NCBI RefSeq assembly: GCF_900215505.1
Contig: NZ_LT907844.1
Coordinates: forward strand, 124,001 to 188,000
DNA length: 64,000 nt
Direction: 5' to 3'
Source: Cohaesibacter sp. ES.047
GTDB lineage: Bacteria > Pseudomonadota > Alphaproteobacteria > Rhizobiales > Cohaesibacteraceae
In this document: piece by piece, positions 8,089 to 16,318 of the stretch
Numbering within the stretch: the first letter of the stretch is position 1
Layout of the letters: the number at the start of each line of letters is the position of its first letter
Made by a program: the position numbers and the translations under genes
Notes under the pieces: generated by a model
The model's input: the letters and a program-made list of their open reading frames with translations, nothing else
Told to the model about the DNA's origin: nothing
Databases searched by the model: none

Positions 8089-9597
8089 ATGACCATCGAG
8101 AATGGACCGGTGCTGCAGGCAACCGGTATATCCAAATTTTTCCCCGGTGCAATCGCACTGGATGACGTATCCCTGTCGCTTCATGCCGGAGAGGTCCATG
8201 CTCTTCTGGGCGAAAATGGCGCAGGCAAATCCACCCTGATCAAATGTCTGACCGGAGCTTACAAGCGAGATGCTGGCACAATTCTGCTGGATGGCGCGGA
8301 GATTAACCCCCGCGACCCGCAGAGCAGCCTCGCCTGCGGCATTGGCACTGTTTATCAGGAAGTCAACTTGCTGCCCAATCTGACGGTTGCCGAAAACCTC
8401 TTTCTGGGCTGGCAGCCCACGCGCTACGGCATGCTCGACAACCGCGAAATGCTAAGACGCAGCCGTGAAGTGCTTCATGAATTCGGCCTCGACATTGATC
8501 CATCCCTGCTTCTGTCGAGCTACTCCATTGCAATTCAGCAAGTGGTCGCGATCGCGCGCGCCGTGGAATTGGCAGGCAAGGTTCTCATCCTTGATGAACC
8601 AACGGCCAGCCTCGACCGCGAAGAGATCGAGCTTCTTTTCTCGGTGATCCGCAAATTGACCGATCGTGGTCTGGCGGTTGTCTTCATCACCCATTTTCTG
8701 GATCAGGTTTTCGAAATCTCGGATCGCGCCACGGTGTTGCGTAACGGCCGCATGGTCGGCACGCGTCTGCTAAGCGAAGTATCCCAGACCGAAATCATCA
8801 CCATGATGCTAGGCCGTCAGCTCGCGGCCGCCAAACAGGAGCGCGCCAAGGCTGAACATGGCCCTTCCCTTCTCAAGCTCGAAAATTATGGTCGTCGCGG
8901 CACCATCGAACCGTTCGATCTGGATCTTCACGAGGGTGAGGTTATCGGCCTTGCGGGGCTTCTGGGCTCGGGACGCAGCGAAACCGCCCATGTGATTTTC
9001 GGCGACATTGTCGCCGATCGCGGCAAGGCGAGCTTGCGCGGTAAGTCTATCAAACTTGATAACCCACGTTCGGCCATTCGTCATGGCATCGGACTTTGTC
9101 CGGAGGACAGGAAGACAGACGGGATCGTTGGCGACCTTTCGGTGCGCGAGAATATCATCCTGTCGCTACAAGCCCGACGCGGCTGGAGCAGACCGATCCC
9201 GCGTGCCAAGGCTGAACAAATCGCGGAAGACTATGTCAAACGCCTCGACATCCGTCTCGCAAGCCTTGATATGCCGATCCGGCTTCTGTCCGGCGGCAAT
9301 CAGCAAAAGGCCCTGCTTGCGCGGTGGCTGGCAACCGAGCCTGACATTCTGATCCTCGACGAGCCGACCCGCGGCATCGACGTCGGGGCCCATGCCGAAA
9401 TCATCGAACTGATCCAGTCATTGCAGGCCCACGGCATGGCATTGATTGTTGCCTCCTCCGAGCTGGAAGAATTGATGGCTTACTCGAGCCGGATTGTCGT
9501 CCTGCGCGACAGGCGTCAGGTCAGAGAACTCAAGGGCGATGAGATTTCCGTCGATTCCATCGTTAAATCCATTGCAGATGAGGAGGCCAGGCAATGA
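8089..9597 (+). CDS. ytfR: YtfR-type sugar ABC transporter ATP-binding protein (two ABC domains)
   Basis: Cytoplasmic ATPase of 502 aa powering the importer. The N-terminal ABC domain has Walker A GENGAGKST (about residues 42-50), a signature region reading SSYSIAIQQVVAIARA, and Walker B VLILDEPTASLD. The C-terminal domain (from about residue 265) has the degenerate first motif GLLGSGRSE, an intact LSGGNQQKALLARWL signature and ILILDEPTRGIDVGAH. This asymmetry is normal for the carbohydrate uptake transporter-2 (RbsA/MglA/YtfR) family, as is the length. It overlaps the next permease gene by 4 nt. Confidence 0.95.
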   Translation: MTIENGPVLQATGISKFFPGAIALDDVSLSLHAGEVHALLGENGAGKSTLIKCLTGAYKRDAGTILLDGAEINPRDPQSSLACGIGTVYQEVNLLPNLTVAENLFLGWQPTRYGMLDNREMLRRSREVLHEFGLDIDPSLLLSSYSIAIQQVVAIARAVELAGKVLILDEPTASLDREEIELLFSVIRKLTDRGLAVVFITHFLDQVFEISDRATVLRNGRMVGTRLLSEVSQTEIITMMLGRQLAAAKQERAKAEHGPSLLKLENYGRRGTIEPFDLDLHEGEVIGLAGLLGSGRSETAHVIFGDIVADRGKASLRGKSIKLDNPRSAIRHGIGLCPEDRKTDGIVGDLSVRENIILSLQARRGWSRPIPRAKAEQIAEDYVKRLDIRLASLDMPIRLLSGGNQQKALLARWLATEPDILILDEPTRGIDVGAHAEIIELIQSLQAHGMALIVASSELEELMAYSSRIVVLRDRRQVRELKGDEISVDSIVKSIADEEARQ

Positions 9598-10637
9598 TTT
9601 CTGACACCTTCCGCCGTATCGCACCTCAGCTTGTCATTCTGGCAACTGTCCTGCTGCTCAACTTTATTGTCTTTCCCGGCTTCTTCTCCATCGAATTCCA
9701 GAATGGCCGTCTGTTCGGCAACCTCATCGATGTGCTGAACCGCGGCGCTCCAACCGCTCTTCTGGCCATCGGCATGACGCTGATTATCGCAACAAAAGGC
9801 ATTGACCTGTCGGTTGGTGCCGTGATGGCCATTGCCGGCGCGGTTGCGGCAAGCGTGGTCTCCGATGGCAACCATTGGATTGTCGCCCTGATGGCCGCAC
9901 TGGCGGCAGGCCTTGCCTGCGGCCTCTGGAACGGGGTGCTGGTTTCGATTTTTCGCATTCAGCCAATCGTTGCGACCCTTGTTCTGATGGTCGCCGGACG
10001 CGGGGTTGCCCAGCTCATCACGGAGGGGCGGATCCTTACCTTTTTGGATCCCGGCCTGATTTTTCTCGGCGCGGGCACGATTTTTGGCCTTGCAACGCCG
10101 ATTGTCATCTGGATCTGCATTGGCGCACTCGTCACTCTGGTGGTTCGGCGCACGGCCCTTGGCATGCTGATTGAATCCATCGGTATCAACGAGAAATCCT
10201 CACGCCTTGCCGGTATCAACAGCCATGTGCTGCTTATCTCGGTTTATCTGGTGTCCGGGATTTGCGCCGCGCTGGCCGGGGTCGTGGTTGCCGCCGACAT
10301 CAAGGGGGCTGATGCCAACAACGCCGGGCTATGGATGGAGCTTGATGCCATCCTTGCCGTGGTTGTCGGGGGCACCTCTTTGCTTGGCGGTCGCTTCTCG
10401 ATCATCGCTTCGCTGCTGGGCGCCCTGATCATCCAGTCTGTCAATTCGGTCATCCTGCTGTCCGGCATGCCGCCCGAATTCAACCTGGTCATCAAGGCCC
10501 TGCTTATCATTTGCATTCTCTTCATCCAGTCTCCGTCCGTTCGTCATGCAATCTATCTGTTCCGGGCGAGCTCTGGACCGCAGAACGACGACGCGGTCGT
10601 TGGTGACAAGCGCGTCGCAAAGGAAAATCTGTCATGA
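9594..10637 (+). CDS. ytfT: YtfT-type sugar ABC transporter permease
   Basis: Inner-membrane permease (347 aa) of the carbohydrate uptake transporter-2 family. About eight to ten hydrophobic segments are seen, with the family signatures GAPTALLAIGMTLIIATKGIDLSVGAVMAIAG (split over about residues 50-82) and LDAILAVVVGGTSLLGGRFS near residue 250, the loop that contacts the ATPase. It starts inside the last codons of ytfR and overlaps yjfF by 4 nt, so the three genes are translationally coupled. Two distinct permeases, as here, form the heterodimeric channel of YtfQRT-YjfF systems. Confidence 0.94.
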   Translation: MISDTFRRIAPQLVILATVLLLNFIVFPGFFSIEFQNGRLFGNLIDVLNRGAPTALLAIGMTLIIATKGIDLSVGAVMAIAGAVAASVVSDGNHWIVALMAALAAGLACGLWNGVLVSIFRIQPIVATLVLMVAGRGVAQLITEGRILTFLDPGLIFLGAGTIFGLATPIVIWICIGALVTLVVRRTALGMLIESIGINEKSSRLAGINSHVLLISVYLVSGICAALAGVVVAADIKGADANNAGLWMELDAILAVVVGGTSLLGGRFSIIASLLGALIIQSVNSVILLSGMPPEFNLVIKALLIICILFIQSPSVRHAIYLFRASSGPQNDDAVVGDKRVAKENLS

Positions 10638-11620
10638 TCCACTCTCCCCGTTTCCCGCTCTACATGACGATTGCGACATTCTTCATCGCGTTTCTTCTTT
10701 GCATCTCGCAATATCCCAACATGCTGTCGACGCGTGTTATCGCCAACCTACTGACTGACAACGCCTTTCTTGGCATCACAGCGGTTGGAATGACCTTTGT
10801 CATCCTCTCGGGCGGGATCGACCTGTCCGTAGGATCGGTGATCGCTTTCACTGGAGTGTTCCTTGCGGTGATCCTCCGTGATACCTCCATACATCCCCTC
10901 GCTGCATTCGCGCTGGTGCTGGCGATCACCATTGCCTTCGGGGCTGCGATCGGTGCCATCGTGCATTATCTGGATATGCCCGCGTTCATTGTCACATTGG
11001 CCGGCATGTTCCTCATGCGAGGCTTGGCCTATGTGCTTTCAACGGACTCGGTGCCTGTTGCCCACGAATTCTACGATGTTCTGCAGAATATCTACTGGAA
11101 AGCGCCGGGCGGCGGTCGGTTCCGGTTTATTGGCGGCTTGATGCTGCTTGTCTTCATCGGCGCCATGATGGTTCTGCACCGGACACGGTTCGGCAAGAAT
11201 GTCTATGCCCTTGGCGGCGGCATCCAAGCGGCCCAGTTGATGGGGGTTCCCATTGCCCGCACGACAATCCTGATTTATGCCACTTCTGGTGGCTTGGCAG
11301 GTCTGGCTGGAATTGTATACTCCCTTTACACGTCTGCTGGCTATTCGCTCGCCACGGTAGGGGTTGAACTGGACGCCATCGCTGCGGTGGTGATCGGGGG
11401 CACCCTTCTGTCGGGAGGAACCGGATTTGTCGCCGGCACGTTCTTCGGGATTTTGATCATGGGCCTGATACAGACCTACATCGTGTTTGACGGAACATTG
11501 TCGAGTTGGTGGACCAAGATCGTCATCGGCATCCTGCTGTTCACGTTCATTATGCTGCAAAAGGGTCTGGGTTGGGCAACGACGGCACGAAAACGACAGG
11601 CAACAGAGTTCGCGACTTAA
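10634..11620 (+). CDS. yjfF: YjfF-type sugar ABC transporter permease
   Basis: Second inner-membrane permease (328 aa) of the same importer. It carries DNAFLGITAVGMTFVILSGG, a DLSVGSVIAFTG helix, and LDAIAAVVIGGTLLSGGTGF near residue 250 as the ATPase-coupling loop. The residues between helices resemble YjfF more than YtfT, and the order Q-R-T-F matches the enterobacterial operon. The stop codon is followed after 2 bp by the ATG of a GntR-family regulator, so the regulator is likely in the same transcript. Confidence 0.93.
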   Translation: MIHSPRFPLYMTIATFFIAFLLCISQYPNMLSTRVIANLLTDNAFLGITAVGMTFVILSGGIDLSVGSVIAFTGVFLAVILRDTSIHPLAAFALVLAITIAFGAAIGAIVHYLDMPAFIVTLAGMFLMRGLAYVLSTDSVPVAHEFYDVLQNIYWKAPGGGRFRFIGGLMLLVFIGAMMVLHRTRFGKNVYALGGGIQAAQLMGVPIARTTILIYATSGGLAGLAGIVYSLYTSAGYSLATVGVELDAIAAVVIGGTLLSGGTGFVAGTFFGILIMGLIQTYIVFDGTLSSWWTKIVIGILLFTFIMLQKGLGWATTARKRQATEFAT

Positions 11621-11622
11621 TC

Positions 11623-12348
11623 ATGAGCCTATCCACTGCCGGAGATTTGTCCCAGCAGGCCTTCAACAACACATCCAAGGTGGTCGAGCAACTCGGCATG
11701 GCCATCGTGTCGGGGGACTATGCGGAACGGACGATGATTCCGCTTGACCCCGATCTTGAAGAAATGTTTGGCGTCTCGCGGACAGTGGTTCGAGAAGCGA
11801 AGAAAACGCTCGTGGGCAAGGGCCTTGTCCAGTCAAAGGCCAAGGTTGGGACGCGGGTGCGCCCCAGCTCCGACTGGAACATGTTTGACGCAGACGTGCT
11901 GCGCTGGCATGCCGCCCTTCGCAAGCCCGGTCCTTTCCTTGAAGAATTGTTCGAGATCCGGTTGTTGCTCGAGCCTGCGGCGGCCGCATTGGTCGCCGCC
12001 CGCGCATCAAACGCCGATTATCTCAGGCTCAACAGCCATTGCGAATTCATGGCCACGGCCAGCGACTCCCTGACTTACGCTGCCGCCAACATCGAATTCC
12101 ACACATCGATCCTGCACATGTCAGGCAATCGCTTTCTTTCCTCGCTTGGCGACATGGTGCAGGCGGCGCTCTTCTCTGTCTATCGCAGAGGGATCGACCA
12201 GTCCGATGCGGATCTGCTGCCCAGCGAAAACAGGGAGGTGGTGGAAGACTATCGCGCGATTGTCGAAGCCGTTCGGACCGGCGATGCCCTGCGAGCCGAA
12301 CAGCTGATGGCCAAACTCATTCAACGCGCCCAGTCCGGCATATTCTAG
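11623..12348 (+). CDS. GntR/FadR-family transcriptional regulator (second in the locus)
   Basis: Regulator of 241 aa with an N-terminal winged helix-turn-helix (about residues 10-80; SKVVEQLGMAIVSGDYAERT, then LEEMFGVSRTVVREAKKTL) and a C-terminal helical FCD ligand domain (about 95-235). The residues AANIEFHTSILHMSGN contain the conserved His of the metal/ligand site. The helix-turn-helix resembles the DgoR/LgoR-like branch that controls sugar-acid genes. The ATG lies 2 bp after the yjfF stop; a longer in-frame reading would overlap yjfF by over 100 nt and is not needed. It probably controls the importer, perhaps together with the first GntR protein. Confidence 0.9.
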   Translation: MSLSTAGDLSQQAFNNTSKVVEQLGMAIVSGDYAERTMIPLDPDLEEMFGVSRTVVREAKKTLVGKGLVQSKAKVGTRVRPSSDWNMFDADVLRWHAALRKPGPFLEELFEIRLLLEPAAAALVAARASNADYLRLNSHCEFMATASDSLTYAAANIEFHTSILHMSGNRFLSSLGDMVQAALFSVYRRGIDQSDADLLPSENREVVEDYRAIVEAVRTGDALRAEQLMAKLIQRAQSGIF

Positions 12349-12370
12349 GCCACAGTTTCTAGGCTACAGT
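12343..12370 (+). repeat. 14-bp tandem duplication across the regulator stop codon
   Basis: TTCTAGGCCACAGT is followed immediately by TTCTAGGCTACAGT, a tandem duplication with one mismatch. The first copy contains the TAG stop of the GntR-family gene. It sits in the 36-bp gap between two convergent genes and looks like a replication-slippage product; no function is evident. Confidence 0.7.
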
Positions 12371-12384
12371 CTCTTGGGCCCTCA

Positions 12385-14331
12385 TCAACCGGTGATCCGG
12401 CCAACACGGCCAACCAGCACCGCCATCAGCCTTTGATAGAGCTCTGCGCCGAGCACGGCGTCCTCGATGCCGTAATCCACGCTGGGATTGTCGTTAATCT
12501 CGATGATGCTCGGACCCGATGCCGTCTCCTTGATATCGACGCCATAAAACCCGTTGCCAATCAATCGCGTGCCCTTGAGTGCAACATCGATCACAGCTCC
12601 GGGCACGGCGTCGATCGGCACGGTCTCGGAGTCGCCCGACTGCACCGACCCATCCTGTTCATATTCATAGATCTTCCAGTTGCCGTTCACCATGTAGTAT
12701 TTGCAGGCATAAAGCGGCTTGCCATCAAGCACACCGATCCGCCAGTCAAAATCGGTGGGCAAATATTCCTGGATCATCAACAGGTCCGTGTCACGGAACA
12801 GCCCCTTTGACAGATCCTTGAATTCCTTGGCTCCGGACACCTTGTGCACCCCGCGCGAAAAGCAGCCATCGGGGATCTTGACGATGCCGGGAAATTCTAG
12901 CATTTCCGCCAGTTCCCTGAGGCGCGGCTTGTCGTAGATGACGGTGCGCGGTGTCAGAATGCGGTTCGATTTCGAAAGTTCGGCAAGGTAGATCTTGTTG
13001 GTGCAGCATAGAATGGAATGGGGGTCATCGATGACCGGCATTCCCTCGCTGCGCGCCCGCTTGGCAAATCGGTAGGTATGATGGTTGAGGGCCGTTGTCT
13101 CACGGATGAACAGAGCGTCGAATTCAAGCAGTCGGCCATAGTCCCTCGCGCCAATCACCTCGGCACGCGCACCAACATGATCGGCCGCTTCGACGAAACT
13201 CTGCAAGGCCTTCGCGTCACTTGGGGGGCTCTCCTCCTCCGGGTTTGCCAGAATGGCCACAAGGGCGGATGGCTGTTTACGGACGGCGGGCCTAGGCAGA
13301 CTGCCCTTGAGAAATGCTTTCAGAGCAACGAGGAATTGCTGCATCGCCTCCTCACCAAGACGATGGATCGCAACAGCCTCGATATCGCGGACCCGTACCG
13401 CAGGGGCCTGCTGGATGTTGATACGCAGGATCGGGCATCGAAACAGGTCAAACGCCTCGCGGGCCATTGTGCGGAACCGCTTGTCCGTGGTTCTGCCAAA
13501 ATAGATCTCGATGGAGGCTGGACAGTCTTCGCCCTGACGCTGAGCCAGAAGATCCTGAAGGCGGAGCCGGGCGTTCTTGTGAATGCGTTTCCAGTTGATG
13601 TCGAGAAGGGCATCCGCTTCGGGCAGGGAGCGCTCCTTGCGCGCATCTGCAAGCAGGCTGCAATAATAGCCAAGCGACAAAGGCTCGTAGGAGCGCGAAA
13701 GATTGATGACACGTCGCCCCGGCACACCATATTCGAGCGCCAGATAATCGCGTACGGTCATGACACGACTGCCATCGGGCACGGCAGCCAGATCGGATAA
13801 CCGATCGACAAGAATGATCGGCAGACGGGTGCGGCTGGCAGGAACCGAACCACTGGGCATGTTGTCCAGCACCTGCACGAGGCGCACCCCATCCGCACCG
13901 TCCTCATAATAGGCCACCAACTCGGCTTCGCGTTCAAACCCATGCTTTTGATAAAGAGAGATGGCGCGTTCATTGTCCTTGCGCACTTCGAGGGACAGAC
14001 TGGAACAGCCATTCTCCCGTGCGATGGCCTCTGCCCCACCAATCAATTGGGCTCCGATGCCCCGCCCTCGCGCCTCTGGTTCGACGGCCAGCGAATAGAT
14101 GCGTGCGACGCTGGACCCAAGACGCAGCAGAACCGCCGCATAACCCAGCAGCTGGTCATGGTCATCAACCGCCACAAGAAGGCGCGAGCTGTCGGTTTTG
14201 ATGAACGACTTGAAGGAGCGCCTGCTGATCCTGTCGGTTTGAAAACACTTGGCTTCAAGTGCGAGAAGTTGGGTAACATCATCCGCCTGAGCGGTACGAA
14301 TAAGAATTGGCTGGAGAAGCTGAGCGGTCAT
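12385..14331 (-). CDS. GNAT acetyltransferase - RLAN - RimK-type ATP-grasp ligase fusion
   Basis: Three-part protein of 648 aa. Residues about 1-155 are a GNAT N-acetyltransferase with the acetyl-CoA loop ARGRGIGAQL and motif B YQKHGFERE. Residues about 160-330 match the RLAN region that precedes some RimK-like ligases (LVDRLSDLAAVPDG, INLSRSYEPLSLGYYCS). The C-terminal part (about 360-645) is an ATP-grasp domain with GIVKIPDGCFSRGVHKV, the LMIQEYLPTDFDWRIGVLDG strand and the metal-binding IEINDNPSVDYGIED end. ATP-grasp ligases of this type join a carboxylate to an amine, often adding amino acids to a peptide or small molecule. The start at 14331 is where similarity to GNAT proteins begins. 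Substrate unknown. It ends 36 bp from the convergent regulator gene. Confidence 0.9.
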   Translation of the reverse strand: MTAQLLQPILIRTAQADDVTQLLALEAKCFQTDRISRRSFKSFIKTDSSRLLVAVDDHDQLLGYAAVLLRLGSSVARIYSLAVEPEARGRGIGAQLIGGAEAIARENGCSSLSLEVRKDNERAISLYQKHGFEREAELVAYYEDGADGVRLVQVLDNMPSGSVPASRTRLPIILVDRLSDLAAVPDGSRVMTVRDYLALEYGVPGRRVINLSRSYEPLSLGYYCSLLADARKERSLPEADALLDINWKRIHKNARLRLQDLLAQRQGEDCPASIEIYFGRTTDKRFRTMAREAFDLFRCPILRINIQQAPAVRVRDIEAVAIHRLGEEAMQQFLVALKAFLKGSLPRPAVRKQPSALVAILANPEEESPPSDAKALQSFVEAADHVGARAEVIGARDYGRLLEFDALFIRETTALNHHTYRFAKRARSEGMPVIDDPHSILCCTNKIYLAELSKSNRILTPRTVIYDKPRLRELAEMLEFPGIVKIPDGCFSRGVHKVSGAKEFKDLSKGLFRDTDLLMIQEYLPTDFDWRIGVLDGKPLYACKYYMVNGNWKIYEYEQDGSVQSGDSETVPIDAVPGAVIDVALKGTRLIGNGFYGVDIKETASGPSIIEINDNPSVDYGIEDAVLGAELYQRLMAVLVGRVGRITG

Positions 14332-14616
14332 GATCGGCTGCCTGCTAAGAGTGGGTTCCAATCTCGTATCCGCTTGTTGCGGCAGGATGCCGAGCAATCT
14401 GGTGCTATACACCTCAACCGTGTTGGCGCAAACAAAAATCTTCGTCAGAGAATGGCAAAAAGCTGCGGCATTGCGACTTATACAAGGCAAAATTCCGCCT
14501 TGCGTTTTTTGGCATTGTCGCAAGCTGGCAAACGGCTTATTGGCCTCATCCGGAACAGATCGACACGCTCTATTCTGGCGCCTCGATAGCCTGTTCAGTT
14601 TCTTTGGAGAAAACCA

Positions 14617-14871
14617 ATGCGCAAGGCTTTGTTGCCACTTCTGGCGGCAGGGATGACCCTGCTTGCTTCCCATGCGTATGCCGATAGTTACACCGGTGTT
14701 TACAATGGATTCGACTATGAATCCTCAATGTTGATCCTGGACGAAGAAAAGTTGTTTCTGGTGCCTGAGGAAATTGATTTGCCGGATATGGAACCAGGAG
14801 ACGTCGTGACCGTTGAATACGAAGATCAAGACGATATCTTGCTCGTCAACTCGGTCACCTTGTCTCAATAA
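14617..14871 (+). CDS. Small secreted DUF1344-like protein
   Basis: Small protein of 84 aa with a clear Sec signal peptide (MRKALLPLLAAGMTLLASHAYA) and a short acidic mature domain of about 62 residues. The pattern of a hydrophobic strand, a loop and LPDMEPGDVVTVEYEDQDD resembles the DUF1344 family of periplasmic proteins common in Hyphomicrobiales. The ribosome-binding site TGGAGAA is well placed before the ATG, and a terminator follows the stop closely, so this is a genuine gene with probably its own promoter in the 285-bp divergent region upstream. Function unknown. Confidence 0.8.
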   Translation: MRKALLPLLAAGMTLLASHAYADSYTGVYNGFDYESSMLILDEEKLFLVPEEIDLPDMEPGDVVTVEYEDQDDILLVNSVTLSQ

Positions 14872-14880
14872 TCACTCTGT

Positions 14881-14915
14881 GCGACAGTGTCGCTTTGTTG
14901 GCACTGTCGCTTTTT
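14881..14915 (+). terminator. Rho-independent terminator after the small DUF1344-like gene
   Basis: A perfect 9-bp stem (GCGACAGTG / CACTGTCGC) is followed directly by TTTTT. It starts 9 bp after the stop codon and separates the small gene from the MFS transporter gene. Confidence 0.85.
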
Positions 14916-14952
14916 CAGATTTACGAACCACCTATTTTTTAAAAGTATTGCC

Positions 14953-16215
14953 ATGTCCCGCAGTCTGCTTTCGATCGCCTCCCTGCTTTTGGGATCCGCC
15001 TTTCTGTTTTTCGCCGGGGGTCTGACTGGCGTCCTGTTGCCAGTGCGCGGGGGGATGGAAGGCTTTTCCAGTTTTTCGCTCGGCCTGCTGGGAACGGGCT
15101 GGGCCATCGGTCATATTTCAGGCTGCCTGTTCGTTCCCAAGATCGTTGTGCGCACCGGACATATTCGCGCCTTCAGCGTCATGGCCGCGATTGCCTGCCT
15201 GTCGGTGATGGCATCGTCTCTGGCGATTTTTCCCTTAGCCTGGATCATTCTCAGGGCCATGGCCGGATTTGCCTTTGCTGGCGCTGCGATGATTGTCGAG
15301 AGCTGGCTGGTTGAACGCACCGAGACCGAAACCCGTGGCATGATCTTTGGCTCCTACGCAATGGTCAACCTGTTCGCTTCGACGATCGGCCAGATGGTCA
15401 TTGCGGTCGGGTCGGCAGAGAGCTTTCATCTCTTCACCCTTGCTGCCATCTTCTATGTGATTGCGCTTCTTCCCACCGCGCTGACCAAATCCCCGGCCCC
15501 GGCCCCCCTCGCGCAAGTCAAGCTTGACGTCAAGGGCCTGTGGCGAAACTCCCCCATCGCTGTTGTCGCCGTCATTCTGACGGGCGTATCGCAAGGCAGC
15601 TTCGGGACGCTCGCTGCTGTCTATGGCAAGGATATCGGATTGGATCTGACCAGTGTGGCGCTGTTTGTCAGCGCCTCGATTCTGGCCGGGGCTGTGGCGC
15701 AGATACCGGTGGGGTATCTGTCCGACCGAATGGACCGACGCCTTGTCGTCGTCGGCATTGCTCTGGTCGCCATCGGTGCGGACTTCTATTTCCTCCTGGA
15801 TGCGCCAGATGGACCGATGACCGCAGTTATTCACTCGGCCATTTTCGGGTCGGCCATCTTTGCCTTCTATCCGGTTCTTGTGGCCCACGCCAACGACCAT
15901 GCCAGTGGATCAGACGGGATGCAGATCAGTGGCGGGCTCCTGCTGCTGTTCGGCATTGGCTCGATGTTCGGGCCCTTTGCCGGTGGTATCCTGATGTCGA
16001 TGTTCGGCCCTGCGGGCCTGTTCTACTCAACCACTGTGCCGCACGTGATGATCCTTGCGTTCGCGATCTGGCGTATGACACAGCGCACGGCGGTGGAAGA
16101 AGACGACAAGACGGCCTTCGTTCCCATCGCTCCCATGCGGACGCGAACGCCGCAAACCATTGTTCTTGGCGATGATGAACTGACCGAGGAATACTCCGAA
16201 GACATTGCCATCTGA
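14953..16215 (+). CDS. YcaD-like MFS transporter
   Basis: Inner-membrane major facilitator of 420 aa with about 12 hydrophobic segments in two halves. The first half contains the GTGWAIGHISGC and MIVESWLVERTETETRG segments; ESW followed by an E/R-rich loop is characteristic of the YcaD-like subgroup. The cytoplasmic loop between halves is short (about residues 185-205), and GYLSDRMDRRLVVV near residue 260 is the loop 8-9 form of the MFS A-motif. A charged tail of about 50 residues (TAVEEDDKTAFVPIAP onward) ends the protein. Substrate unknown. The start at 14953 removes 22 residues that would overlap the upstream terminator. Confidence 0.9.
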   Translation: MSRSLLSIASLLLGSAFLFFAGGLTGVLLPVRGGMEGFSSFSLGLLGTGWAIGHISGCLFVPKIVVRTGHIRAFSVMAAIACLSVMASSLAIFPLAWIILRAMAGFAFAGAAMIVESWLVERTETETRGMIFGSYAMVNLFASTIGQMVIAVGSAESFHLFTLAAIFYVIALLPTALTKSPAPAPLAQVKLDVKGLWRNSPIAVVAVILTGVSQGSFGTLAAVYGKDIGLDLTSVALFVSASILAGAVAQIPVGYLSDRMDRRLVVVGIALVAIGADFYFLLDAPDGPMTAVIHSAIFGSAIFAFYPVLVAHANDHASGSDGMQISGGLLLLFGIGSMFGPFAGGILMSMFGPAGLFYSTTVPHVMILAFAIWRMTQRTAVEEDDKTAFVPIAPMRTRTPQTIVLGDDELTEEYSEDIAI

Positions 16216-16233
16216 TCCACATCGCCAACGAAA

Positions 16234-16266
16234 CAGGGACGCAACCGATTAACGATCACGTCCCTG
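16234..16266. terminator. Stem-loop between convergent MFS and mannitol dehydrogenase genes
   Basis: CAGGGACG pairs perfectly with CGTCCCTG around a 17-nt loop. It lies 18 bp after the MFS stop codon and about 50 bp beyond the end of the convergent mtlK. There is no T run on either side, so termination is likely but unproven. Confidence 0.4.
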
Positions 16267-16318
16267 CTGTCAGTCTTGCTCAAAGTCCAGAACCGCCGCG
16301 GGGAAACCGGCCTGTTCT

